Source: a virus. Taken from it: 36,124 bases of DNA. Of this stretch, positions 1-7,835 are shown piece by piece. The position numbers and the translations under genes are program-made. The stretch lies in the IMG/VR virus record IMGVR_UViG_3300049255_000117, positions 1 to 36,124 of that record, one strand, 5' to 3'. Under the pieces are notes generated by a model. It searched no databases. It had not been told where the DNA came from and was given only the letters and a program-made list of their open reading frames with translations. Numbering within the stretch: the stretch's first letter is position 1; each line of letters begins with the position of its first letter.

Positions 1-2
1 TG

Positions 3-2285
3 CGCAATTATTTCTATCAGCGTATCGCGAAGGAGAGCCCGCAAACCGCGCAATTGCGCACTGATCTGGGAGCGCACGACCGGCAGGAGCCTGACAAAAT
101 GACCACCGACTTGTTCGGCGATACCGTCGTCAATCCCGATCATCAAGCCTGGACATCGGCCAGAAACGATCTGATCGGTCAAATCAAGGCCAGCGGTTCG
201 AACTGGACTGATTACGTTAAAACCATGCGTAGTCCGGCAGCAGCTTATTCTGCGATTCAGGACAAGGTACGTTCGACCGTCAGTGCCGAATTCGCCAAGC
301 ACTACAACACCTTGAATCCGGACAAGCCGCTCAAGCTGGGCAAAACCGTCATCCGGGGCAACCTGAATCATCTTGACGCAATCGATCCCGCTGCACGGGA
401 GGCGAGAGTGCGTTCTGAGCGTGAACTGGTGGACGCGCTACGTGAGCGGCACCAGGGACGCTATGCGGCGGGGACGGTAGCTGACAAACTCGACGGCGCG
501 CGGCAATCGAAGGTGGCATTCGAGCAGGCGCAGATGGGTTTCTTTTCTGCAGATGAGGCACCAGCGTCTGCTGGCGCCAGTCAAGCGGAAACGAAGCCGC
601 TGGCGCTTGACGAGCGTCATACCATCGGCCACGCCGCAGAGAATCGTCTGGCATCGATGATGGGCGTGGTGGGGCGCAATTTCGTACCGGGCCAGCCCGT
701 GAAATTGTTTCACGCATCGATGTCCGGCAAGGATGGCGTCAAACGTCAGCGTGCGATCAAGTTCCTGAAAGCGAACAAGCGCATGTTCGCAGGGCTTGGT
801 GTCGGTTCAGGAAAAACGGGTATCGGACTCGGGGCCTTTGCCGATCTGCACTCCGCTGGCAAGATTAAAAAGGGCGTTTTCGTAGTCCCGTCGATCGTGC
901 AAGGTCAGTTCGGTGCAGAAGCGTTGCGCTTCCTGAAACCAGGGCAGTTCAACTGGCACTGTCAACCGGGCGCGTCGCACGCCGAGCGCCTGTCTGCCTA
1001 TCGGGACAAGAACGTCGACTTTCATGTGGTGACCCACCAGTCCTTCCGCGACGATCTGCTCAAGATCGCGGCGAAGCAGCAGAACGTCTCGCCGGATCAC
1101 GTCGCGCAACAGATGGAAGCCATGACCGGCGATGAGCGCCAGACCTTCATGAAGGATGTGCTGGATCGCGAGGGTATCCACTTCGACTACGCGATGGCCG
1201 ATGAAGGGCATGGCCTGCTGAACCGGGAAGGCAAAGAGAATAGCCGCTTGTCGAATACGGTGCAGGCCGTTACCGACAATGCCGCGTATTACCTGCATGC
1301 GTCTGGCGATCCGGTCAAGAACGACGCCTCTGAAGCGTTCGATCTGCTCTCCAAGATGGATCGCAAGCGCTATTCGGATCGTGCTGCCTTCATGCGCCGC
1401 TATGGGGGCGATACCGCCTACGCAAAAGAAGGATTGCGACGCGAGCTCGCGCGGCATGGCTATACGGCGGCGATCACGCCGGACGTCAATGTGACCCGTC
1501 ATGTACGCCAAATCGAGATGACGCCTGCCCAGCATGCTGCGTTAGATGCAATCGACCGGCAGGTAGCGGCAGCGCGGATTGCGAAGATGCAAGGCAAGGT
1601 CGATATCGGCGCTTTGCAATCGTTGTCGCCCGACTCCTTTGCAGGTAGCGACGAAAGCCAGCACGAAGCCATAGCCCATAGCCTGACGCAAGCCTTGGGT
1701 GTGATTGCCAATGCGGCGACCAATCGCGTCATCAATGCGCACGCCGATTCCGGTAAGCTCAACGACATCGAGTACCTGGCCGACAGCCATAAAGATCGGC
1801 CCGGTGTCGTGTTCGCCAGATCGCTTGATGCCGTTGATCAGATAAAGGCCAGACTGGAAGCAAAAGGCCATCGCGTGATTGTGGTGACAGGCAAGGACTC
1901 ATCCAAAGACAAGGCAGCGAAGATTCGCGCATTTAACCCGGATTCAGGCGAGCGCAAGGCGGATATCGTCGTTTGTTCGGATGCCGGTGCAGTCGGCGCC
2001 AACCTGCAAAGCGGTAGCTGGCTTGCGCAATACGACACGCCCGATACGGCAATGGTCTACAACCAGCGAGCGGGGCGCATTGCCCGCGTTGGCCAGCGCA
2101 ATGACGTTGACCTCTACGATCTGGTGGCGAATCATCGCAGCGAGCGGCGTTCGCGTGCGCGGCTCGCGCGCAAGCAAGACTTAAGGGAGGTGGTGACCAG
2201 TCCGTTAGATGGACTGGACGATACAGGTCTGGCTTCATTTCTATTCAAGCGCAATCAGACACGGCAGCAAGCGATGGCGATGTAA
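3..2285 (+). CDS. SNF2/superfamily 2 helicase-like protein, 5' end uncertain or cut
   Basis: This is a DNA-dependent ATPase/helicase. Counting from the TTG at 54, I see Walker A GVGSGKT (249-255), DEGH (383-386), SGDP (417-420), a motif V-like stretch CSDAGAVGANLQSG (641-654) and motif VI QRAGRIARVGQ (671-681), in the order of SNF2-type SF2 enzymes. The first 230 residues are a polar helical region I do not recognise. The frame is open from base 3, so the gene may be the end of a longer polyprotein. Alternatively it starts at ATG 99, which has AGGAG nine bases upstream and an ATGA overlap with an open frame ending at 102. Helicases beside phage head genes are known in injected 'polyvalent' proteins (family knowledge); injection here is inference. 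Confidence 0.8.
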   Translation, partial: RNYFYQRIAKESPQTAQLRTDLGAHDRQEPDKMTTDLFGDTVVNPDHQAWTSARNDLIGQIKASGSNWTDYVKTMRSPAAAYSAIQDKVRSTVSAEFAKHYNTLNPDKPLKLGKTVIRGNLNHLDAIDPAAREARVRSERELVDALRERHQGRYAAGTVADKLDGARQSKVAFEQAQMGFFSADEAPASAGASQAETKPLALDERHTIGHAAENRLASMMGVVGRNFVPGQPVKLFHASMSGKDGVKRQRAIKFLKANKRMFAGLGVGSGKTGIGLGAFADLHSAGKIKKGVFVVPSIVQGQFGAEALRFLKPGQFNWHCQPGASHAERLSAYRDKNVDFHVVTHQSFRDDLLKIAAKQQNVSPDHVAQQMEAMTGDERQTFMKDVLDREGIHFDYAMADEGHGLLNREGKENSRLSNTVQAVTDNAAYYLHASGDPVKNDASEAFDLLSKMDRKRYSDRAAFMRRYGGDTAYAKEGLRRELARHGYTAAITPDVNVTRHVRQIEMTPAQHAALDAIDRQVAAARIAKMQGKVDIGALQSLSPDSFAGSDESQHEAIAHSLTQALGVIANAATNRVINAHADSGKLNDIEYLADSHKDRPGVVFARSLDAVDQIKARLEAKGHRVIVVTGKDSSKDKAAKIRAFNPDSGERKADIVVCSDAGAVGANLQSGSWLAQYDTPDTAMVYNQRAGRIARVGQRNDVDLYDLVANHRSERRSRARLARKQDLREVVTSPLDGLDDTGLASFLFKRNQTRQQAMAM

Positions 2286-2295
2286 GAGGTCAAAC

Positions 2296-2319
2296 GGTCG
2301 TGACCTGATGCTGTTCATA
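2296..2319 (+). promoter_or_regulatory. Putative late promoter P1 (GGTCGTGAC type), leaderless
   Basis: GGTCGTGAC is followed by A at +4 nt, T at +8 nt, and T/A at 14/15 nt after the octamer. The A/T pair falls at -11/-7 if transcription starts at A2319, which is also the A of the next gene's ATG. No Shine-Dalgarno sequence precedes that ATG. It lies in the 33-nt gap after the helicase gene. Promoter function is inferred from the shared pattern of nine sites. Confidence 0.7.
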
Positions 2320-2564
2320 TGGCTGCATCGATCGACACCCTCCGTACTCTCGCAACGCAAAACGCCGCATTATCGGCACAGGCACAAGCAACGCAGCAAT
2401 CCCTGCTAGAAGCCGCCGACAAGGAATGTTCGCGTTTAAGCGCATTGATCGCTGCTACCAAGCCTGCCGATGTCCTGACTGATGAAACCAAGGCTGCGCA
2501 ATATCAAAGCTGGGTCATGCAGCGTGCGCGGCTACTGGAACTGCTGGCCAGCCCATCCTCCTGA
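2319..2564 (+). CDS. Small helical protein ahead of prohead protease
   Basis: This 81-residue protein is rich in Ala, Gln and Leu and predicted largely alpha-helical, with no cysteine cluster, membrane segment or motif I recognise. It sits between the helicase and the prohead protease, a position where small head-joining (gpW-like) proteins occur, but the sequence alone does not prove that role. No ribosome-binding site is visible. The ATG coincides with the predicted start of transcript P1, so translation would be leaderless. The gene is followed 45 nt later by a second copy of the same promoter element, which gives it its own short transcription unit if the upper one terminates. Confidence 0.65.
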   Translation: MAASIDTLRTLATQNAALSAQAQATQQSLLEAADKECSRLSALIAATKPADVLTDETKAAQYQSWVMQRARLLELLASPSS

Positions 2565-2586
2565 ACTACTCGCTGATAGCAGCTTC

Positions 2587-2610
2587 GGTCGTGACGCGAC
2601 ACTCGTCGCA
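2587..2610 (+). promoter_or_regulatory. Putative late promoter P2 (GGTCGTGAC type), leaderless
   Basis: GGTCGTGAC, invariant A and T at +4 and +8 nt, and C/A at 14/15 nt; the predicted start base is A2610, the A of the prohead protease ATG. The octamer-to-ATG distance is 14 nt, as at P1, P3, P5 and P6. No Shine-Dalgarno sequence is present. Confidence 0.72.
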
Positions 2611-3527
2611 TGGACACCTTTGCCAACGACACCGCCGATCAAGCGCTATTGGACGCCACGCCGGGCTTCCTTTCCATTTCGGAATTGTTTAAGGCCACGC
2701 CCGCGACAGAAGGTGGCAAGCGTTTTGTCTACATGGAAGCGTCGAATGAATCACGCGACCTGCAAAACGAAATCATCCTGCAAAAAGCCTTGCAGGAATC
2801 TGCCGACTATTACCTGAAATTCGGCAATCTCGACCTCGATCATTACACGCAAGTCGGACGTCCCAACCCAGCCAAAGGTTACCCCGGCTTTCCTGGTTAT
2901 GAAGCATACGAGATCGGACGTCCGGTTGACGTGCGTGTCGATGGCAAGCGCACGTTCGTCAAGGCGCAAATCAGCGAAGGCGCTGGCCCTGCTGCCGAGA
3001 AGGCCAATTATTTCTGGAACTCGATTACTGACTTGAATCCGCCGAAGCGGTGGTATCCCTCGGTCGGTGGTTCGGTATTGGAGAAAGCGATCCAGATCGA
3101 TCCCAGCACCGGCGCACGTTACCCCGTCATCACGAAGGTTCGGTGGTCGAACATCGGCATGAGCCTGACTCCCGTGAACGCTGATCTTCCAGAAGTGTCG
3201 TGCGTGCCGATTGGGCTGCTTACCAAGAGTTGGGGGCCGTCAGGGCTGGATCTGCGCAAGTCGCTGCCTGCCAATGGTGTCACTTCAAATCGGCAACCGC
3301 TTGGTCAAGGCAAGTCATCTGGCGTGCTGTCCTACTGGAATTTCCGCGATCAGTTCGCCAAGACGATTAGCAGTGGCGAACTGAAAACCGATTTAACGAA
3401 CCTGGTCAGGGAGGCCGGTTCCCGGTTCCAGCTTTCCCCGAGCGTTGCGTCCGAATACGTCGAACGCTTTCTCGATGACCTCAAACGGGGATTGCAACAA
3501 AGAACACAGGAGAAAAATCCACAATGA
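2610..3527 (+). CDS. Prohead maturation protease
   Basis: This 305-residue protein resembles the serine proteases that cleave scaffold and capsid proteins inside phage proheads. Seen in sequence: the entry block FVYMEASNESRDLQNEI (39-55), the helix leading to GNLDLDH with candidate catalytic His78, and WYPSVGG with candidate nucleophile Ser151. The spacing and order match S78-type/gp21-like proteases. The last 100 residues are extra and could be a scaffold-like tail. The stop overlaps the next ATG (ATGA), so it is translationally coupled to the scaffold-like gene. The start has no Shine-Dalgarno sequence and matches the predicted P2 transcription start. Confidence 0.85.
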   Translation: MDTFANDTADQALLDATPGFLSISELFKATPATEGGKRFVYMEASNESRDLQNEIILQKALQESADYYLKFGNLDLDHYTQVGRPNPAKGYPGFPGYEAYEIGRPVDVRVDGKRTFVKAQISEGAGPAAEKANYFWNSITDLNPPKRWYPSVGGSVLEKAIQIDPSTGARYPVITKVRWSNIGMSLTPVNADLPEVSCVPIGLLTKSWGPSGLDLRKSLPANGVTSNRQPLGQGKSSGVLSYWNFRDQFAKTISSGELKTDLTNLVREAGSRFQLSPSVASEYVERFLDDLKRGLQQRTQEKNPQ

Positions 3528-4225
3528 GTTTCGACCAGCTTCTGGAAACGATGGGCACCCTTGCGAAGTCGCAAGGCGTCGACAACCCGGACGATCAAAC
3601 AGTTGCCGATAACACCGACCCCAATGGGGGGGATGGTAATGGTGGCGACGGTCTTGCCGCCGATGGCATTGGCAAGGGCGGCGATGGCAAAACCGGCAAA
3701 GGCAAAGACAAGGGCAAGCCGATGCAGAAGTCATTTCTGCTGACGATGGCCGATGGCTCCGAGATGGAAGCGTTCGACGGCACCGACATGCTCAAAGCCT
3801 TGTCCGACCGGCTCGACGCATCCGAGCAGGAAATTCAGGAAGCCAAACAGCTAGGTCAAACCACCGAGGAGAACGTCCTGAAATCCCTGCAAGCCGCAGT
3901 GAACCTGATCGCAAAGCAGAGCCAGACCTTGAAAGAGCAGGGCGCGATGATCAAGTCCCTGAACGACCAGGTCACTGCGCTTGGTAGTACCGGTCGAGGA
4001 GTCCGCTCGGTGCGCTCGGTCACCGACATCAGGAGCAACGACCTCAATAAATCGCTGAACGGTGGCGCACAGGACAAGCAATTGACCGGCTCTGAGATTC
4101 TCGCGAAGTCGCTCCACGCGATGACCGCCGGGCGCATCTCAGGCTACGACGCTGCCCGTATCGAAACTGCAATCAACCTCGGCATCCCTGTCGCACCTGA
4201 GTTGATGAATGCCATTTCCGCGTAA
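3524..4225 (+). CDS. Scaffold-like head protein
   Basis: This 233-residue protein lies between protease and capsid genes, the classical place of the scaffold. It has a Gly/Asp/Lys-rich flexible stretch (about 30-68), then a long helical, probably coiled-coil region (about 85-155) with heptad-like Leu/Ile spacing, and a C-terminal helical domain. No enzymatic motif is visible. The ATG overlaps the protease stop, and an AGGAG ribosome-binding site lies nine bases upstream. The role, organising capsid subunits and then being cleaved by the neighbouring protease, is inferred from position and composition. It could instead be a capsid accessory protein. Confidence 0.7.
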   Translation: MSFDQLLETMGTLAKSQGVDNPDDQTVADNTDPNGGDGNGGDGLAADGIGKGGDGKTGKGKDKGKPMQKSFLLTMADGSEMEAFDGTDMLKALSDRLDASEQEIQEAKQLGQTTEENVLKSLQAAVNLIAKQSQTLKEQGAMIKSLNDQVTALGSTGRGVRSVRSVTDIRSNDLNKSLNGGAQDKQLTGSEILAKSLHAMTAGRISGYDAARIETAINLGIPVAPELMNAISA

Positions 4226-4259
4226 TCGCCGCCCCTAACCTGAAGGACAACTGAACACA

Positions 4260-5738
4260 ATGTTGCAAAACCTTTTCAACCAGGGCAATCGCTCTGGCGA
4301 CACAACTTTTGGTGCGATGAGCCAAGGCGAGCTTTCGGCGTTGCAGAAATCGCTGGAAGCTGGCTACGGCTCCGACATGGCTGCCCTGACCGGCGGCTCC
4401 GCGCTACGAATCCAGTCGCTCGATACGACCATGCAAGCCACCGTGCAGGACAGCAAGCACTTTACGCTGTTCAATCTGCTGGCAAAGCCCAAGGCAACAG
4501 CCGTGCTGGACGAATGGACGGAGCAATCCGACATCGGTGGCTTCTTTGGCGGTACCTTCAATACGCAAGATGGCCCCGCGATGGAAACCAACGGCGACTA
4601 CGCGCGGATGGTCGGACAGGTCAAATACATGATGACTTACCGCAAGGTTCCGATTGTGCTGCAAACGCAGAACAATATAGTGGATGCAATTACGCTGGAA
4701 ACCACCAACGGCACCAAGCAGCTATTGACCGATATCGAAATCGGCCTGTTTGAAGGGAGAAGCGACGTCACCCCATTGGCATTTCCCGGCATCCGTCAGC
4801 AGATCGAATCGCTCGGTAAGAGCAATAACATCATCGACATGGCCGGAGCGCCACTGGCGTCAATCGGGCCGATTGCACAGGCAGCGGAAACCATCTATGG
4901 CTATGGATCGTTCGGCACCGCCACCGATATTTTTCTGCCGCCGTCGATCCAGACCGATCTGAACATGAACCTCGATCCGGCCTTCCGTATCGGGCTGAAC
5001 GACTCTGCGATCTCGACCGTGCGTGGCACCAACGTCACCGGGGTGCAGACTTCCTACGGCAAGATCAGCACGCGCAACGACATCTTTATCCGCGATGAAA
5101 AGCTGAAGAAGCCATTTGAAGTGCGCAATGCAGCCTATCTGGCGACGGCTGTTGCCAACAACACTTTCAAGCCGGGCGCGTTGACGTTGTCGGTACCAGC
5201 GGCAGATGCACAATCGGCGTTCCTGTCGTCGCAAGCCGGTAATTTCTATTACTACGTGACTGGTATCAATCAGTTCGGTGAATCGCAAGGTGTAGTGTCT
5301 GCGCAAGTTGCCATTGGTTCCGGTCAATCGGTCACGCTGACCATTCCCCCCTCGCCGTCGCAACAGGAAACGGGCTATGTGATCTATCGCTCGCGCATGA
5401 ATGGCACCAACCAGTTGAACGATCTGCGCGAAATGACCCGTGTTCCCTATGTGTCTGGCAACGCGACCACGACCTTTGTTGATCGCAACCATGACATTCC
5501 GGGATCAACGTCGGCTTTCATATTGAACCTGTCACCTTCGGATCACGCTATTTCATGGAGGCAATTTATGCCGATGTTGAAAATCGCGATGGCGGCGACG
5601 AACTCACCCATCATTCCGTGGATTCAAATGATTTGTGGATATTTGCGCGTGACCAAGAGGTCGCAGCATGTCGTCATCAAGAACGTGGTGCCGACCAACG
5701 CTGCTTGGCAGCCGTTTGGCGCTAATAGCGGCGGATAG
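4260..5738 (+). CDS. Major capsid protein with Ig/FN3-like insertion
   Basis: At 492 residues, after protease and scaffold, this is the expected major capsid protein (HK97 fold). An N-terminal helical arm is followed by an E-loop-like region, a P-domain section, and a C-terminal A-domain-like segment (about 430-490). Between roughly residues 322 and 418 is a beta-rich block containing FYYYVTGINQFGESQG and TGYVIYRSRMNG, which reads as a fibronectin-III/Ig-like domain and probably projects from the shell. AAGGA precedes the ATG at good spacing. A strong hairpin lies just after the stop. The family call rests on position, length and general sequence character; the surface domain is inferred. Confidence 0.8.
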   Translation: MLQNLFNQGNRSGDTTFGAMSQGELSALQKSLEAGYGSDMAALTGGSALRIQSLDTTMQATVQDSKHFTLFNLLAKPKATAVLDEWTEQSDIGGFFGGTFNTQDGPAMETNGDYARMVGQVKYMMTYRKVPIVLQTQNNIVDAITLETTNGTKQLLTDIEIGLFEGRSDVTPLAFPGIRQQIESLGKSNNIIDMAGAPLASIGPIAQAAETIYGYGSFGTATDIFLPPSIQTDLNMNLDPAFRIGLNDSAISTVRGTNVTGVQTSYGKISTRNDIFIRDEKLKKPFEVRNAAYLATAVANNTFKPGALTLSVPAADAQSAFLSSQAGNFYYYVTGINQFGESQGVVSAQVAIGSGQSVTLTIPPSPSQQETGYVIYRSRMNGTNQLNDLREMTRVPYVSGNATTTFVDRNHDIPGSTSAFILNLSPSDHAISWRQFMPMLKIAMAATNSPIIPWIQMICGYLRVTKRSQHVVIKNVVPTNAAWQPFGANSGG

Positions 5739-5756
5739 CCGAATCAACTTGGCATT

Positions 5757-5782
5757 GCAGGCTCTGCGCAGACAGAGCCTGC
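5757..5782 (+). terminator. Strong hairpin after capsid gene
   Basis: GCAGGCTCTG and CAGAGCCTGC form a perfect 10-bp stem around a 6-nt loop, 18 nt after the capsid stop. There is no T-tract downstream (TCGCGCACATTCC follows). It may be a partial terminator, or an mRNA-stabilising structure that keeps capsid mRNA more abundant than downstream messages. Confidence 0.5.
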
Positions 5783-5832
5783 TCGCGCACATTCCTCTCA
5801 TCCAGCAACCAGAAACACACAACAAAAATCCC

Positions 5833-6201
5833 ATGAAAGTCATTTGCACATTGCATCACGCATCCGAATTGATCAACGGTATCCGTTTCGATAAACACGC
5901 GCTCGGACGCATCTCGGAAGAGATCACACAGGAGCAAGCCAAGGCGCTGCTCGCCATTCCCGGCTATGTCGAGGAATTCAAGGGCGGTGGCAAGGCCGCA
6001 GCGCAGACAGCGCAACTTACACAACCCGCTGCGCTTATACCTGATCAAACCGCGAAACAGGACAACTTCCTGCCATCGTCTTTCGATGATGGGCAAGCGA
6101 TGTCGCCGACCTTGCAGGATGCCTCACCAGGTTGGGAAAAAAACGACCCAGCCGGTGCGCCAGCCCCTGTCGAGGGCAAGTCGGCCGACAAGAAGAAATA
6201 A
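5833..6201 (+). CDS. Small head-associated protein
   Basis: This 122-residue protein follows the capsid gene. The ordered N-terminal half contains LINGIRFDKH, then EEITQEQAKALLAIPGYVEEF. The C-terminal half is polar and Pro/Ala/Lys-rich, ending in a lysine run (KSADKKK), and looks disordered. I start it at ATG 5833 rather than at an upstream in-frame GTG, because the earlier stretch lies in the hairpin region and is not protein-like. No clear Shine-Dalgarno sequence is visible. The position suggests a capsid-associated or head-completion protein; I do not recognise the family. Confidence 0.65.
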   Translation: MKVICTLHHASELINGIRFDKHALGRISEEITQEQAKALLAIPGYVEEFKGGGKAAAQTAQLTQPAALIPDQTAKQDNFLPSSFDDGQAMSPTLQDASPGWEKNDPAGAPAPVEGKSADKKK

Positions 6202-6221
6202 CCCAATGACAGGCACACTCG

Positions 6222-7049
6222 ATGGCAAATAGTGTTGTCTTCCCGGATCAGGCTGCTGCCGTTGCCAATCTGACGGCGCTCCTGAATGTCGGGGTGGGGA
6301 ACTACATCAATGTCAATGCGCTGACCTCGGCGCAGCTCTGGGCGAAACTGAAGGCCGCCGAAGCATCAGCGCAGCGTCAGTTGCGGGTATTCTTCGGCCC
6401 GACCGAGGTCATTCCAGAATGGACACTGGATCAGGAGCAAACCGTCGCTGCGTTTGAAGCGGCGGGGACGCCGTATGCGTTCCAGTCAGCGTTCGATTAT
6501 GACCCTGAGTCATTCATGGATGAGCGGTGGGCGTTCATGCAACTGGCTCATACGCCGGTACAGGCCATTCGCAAGATATGGTTTGACGTGCCGTCTCCCT
6601 TCCTGATGGGTTTTACGGTGCCGGACAACTGGATACGCCTAGATAAGAAATACGGGCAATTGCGCTTGATTCCGGTCACCAGTGTCGCCTCGCCACAGAT
6701 GGCTTACGGCTTCCAGTTACTCTCTGGTGGGAGCGCCTATCCGCTATCGATCCAGGTCAGTTATCTGGCGGGTTTGACGAATGTTGACGGCAATGTTGTA
6801 TCGTCGTTTGCCGAGTATTGGGACGACCTGGTCGATGTGATCTACAAGATCGCCGTTCTTAAAATATTGCAGGACGCGTTCGTGCCGGCGTCGTCCTCGA
6901 TCTCGGCGGACGGCCTGTCGCAATCTTCATCCGTTTCGATAAGCGATTACCAGTCGTTCATTGATTCCATTCTGTTCGGCGGCAAAGGATCGAACGGCGG
7001 CTTGTTTGCATCCATCCACGGTGCGTCCGGTAGTTTGATGGTGTGCTGA
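6222..7049 (+). CDS. Neck / head-tail connector protein
   Basis: This 275-residue protein follows the head genes. The segment RQLRVFFGPTEVIPEW (about 48-63) and the later YWDDLVDVIYKIAVLKIL helix (about 196-213) resemble helical head-tail adaptor proteins, but the protein is longer than the usual gp6-like adaptors. The remainder is beta-rich, followed by a Ser/Gly-rich tail. Its TGA overlaps the ATG of the next gene, so the two are coupled. Connector function is inferred from gene order (capsid, small head protein, connector, neck, tail completion). Confidence 0.6.
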   Translation: MANSVVFPDQAAAVANLTALLNVGVGNYINVNALTSAQLWAKLKAAEASAQRQLRVFFGPTEVIPEWTLDQEQTVAAFEAAGTPYAFQSAFDYDPESFMDERWAFMQLAHTPVQAIRKIWFDVPSPFLMGFTVPDNWIRLDKKYGQLRLIPVTSVASPQMAYGFQLLSGGSAYPLSIQVSYLAGLTNVDGNVVSSFAEYWDDLVDVIYKIAVLKILQDAFVPASSSISADGLSQSSSVSISDYQSFIDSILFGGKGSNGGLFASIHGASGSLMVC

Positions 7050-7687
7050 TGATGTTTTCGTCATTGGCATTTAATCGCTTCCTCGGCGCCATTGGTCAGC
7101 AGTATGTCTGGAGGCAGTCGTTCGCTTGCCCATGCTGCGATCCGCACTCCGGAGCGGCGAAGCCATCTTGTTCCCTGTGTAGCGGTAAGGGACGGCAGTG
7201 GTCGGATGGTGTGCAGGGCGTCGCCGGGATGGCAGGCGCCAAGGTGCAGCGCGAATGGACGCAGTTTGGCTCATACGAAAGCGGCGATGTTGTGATCACC
7301 GTCGGCAGCGATCAGCCGTTGGCGGCAATTGGTCAGTTCGACCGGGTGACGGCTTTGAATGCGTTTATGCGATTCAGTCTGGTTCTCACGCATGGATCGC
7401 CGACCGAGCGGTTGAGGTTTTCGGTGACGAAGATTGACAGGGTATTTTGGTTGAATGACGAGGGGACGTCAACAATTGCGGGTGGCATTCCATCGGTGTC
7501 TGCGAGTGGCAGCTTGTCATGGTCGGATGGGGGCGAGCCGACGGCTGGTGCTCAATACACGATATCGGGGTGGAAGAATATCGATTATTTCTGTTATGGC
7601 GATTACCCAGCGAACCGCAACGAGCAGTCAGGATTGCCGTTGCCTCGCCGGGTGGTGTTGCGGGATTTTGATTTATATTCCCGTTAG
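7049..7687 (+). CDS. Neck protein with four-cysteine zinc-like motif
   Basis: Start chosen at ATG 7049, which overlaps the upstream TGA; ATG 7052 and GTG 7043 are alternatives. The 212-residue protein has CPCC at 27-30 and CSLC with SGKG at 41-48, a knuckle like the DnaJ-type cysteine repeats. The rest is beta-rich and ends in Tyr/Asp-rich strands. Its place between the connector and the tail-completion genes suggests a head-closure or neck role. Metal binding is inferred from the cysteine spacing. It is the last gene before the first cargo island. Confidence 0.6.
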   Translation: MMFSSLAFNRFLGAIGQQYVWRQSFACPCCDPHSGAAKPSCSLCSGKGRQWSDGVQGVAGMAGAKVQREWTQFGSYESGDVVITVGSDQPLAAIGQFDRVTALNAFMRFSLVLTHGSPTERLRFSVTKIDRVFWLNDEGTSTIAGGIPSVSASGSLSWSDGGEPTAGAQYTISGWKNIDYFCYGDYPANRNEQSGLPLPRRVVLRDFDLYSR

Positions 7688-7835
7688 GAAATTTTGTGCA
7701 AGCTCACGTTACGTCTGTAGTTGCTCGTTTCCGCAAAATAGACTAAAGCATCTTCTCTGTAATCGAAACGAGAGTCCGTTGTATGATTCCTGATGAAGCT
7801 AACACTGGTACCAAAATTTTTCAGGGAATACAAGA

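Noticed and set aside
807-1535. Minus-strand open frame of 242 codons opposite the helicase
   Set aside because: It is the antisense shadow of a well-supported helicase with all motifs; no ribosome-binding site.
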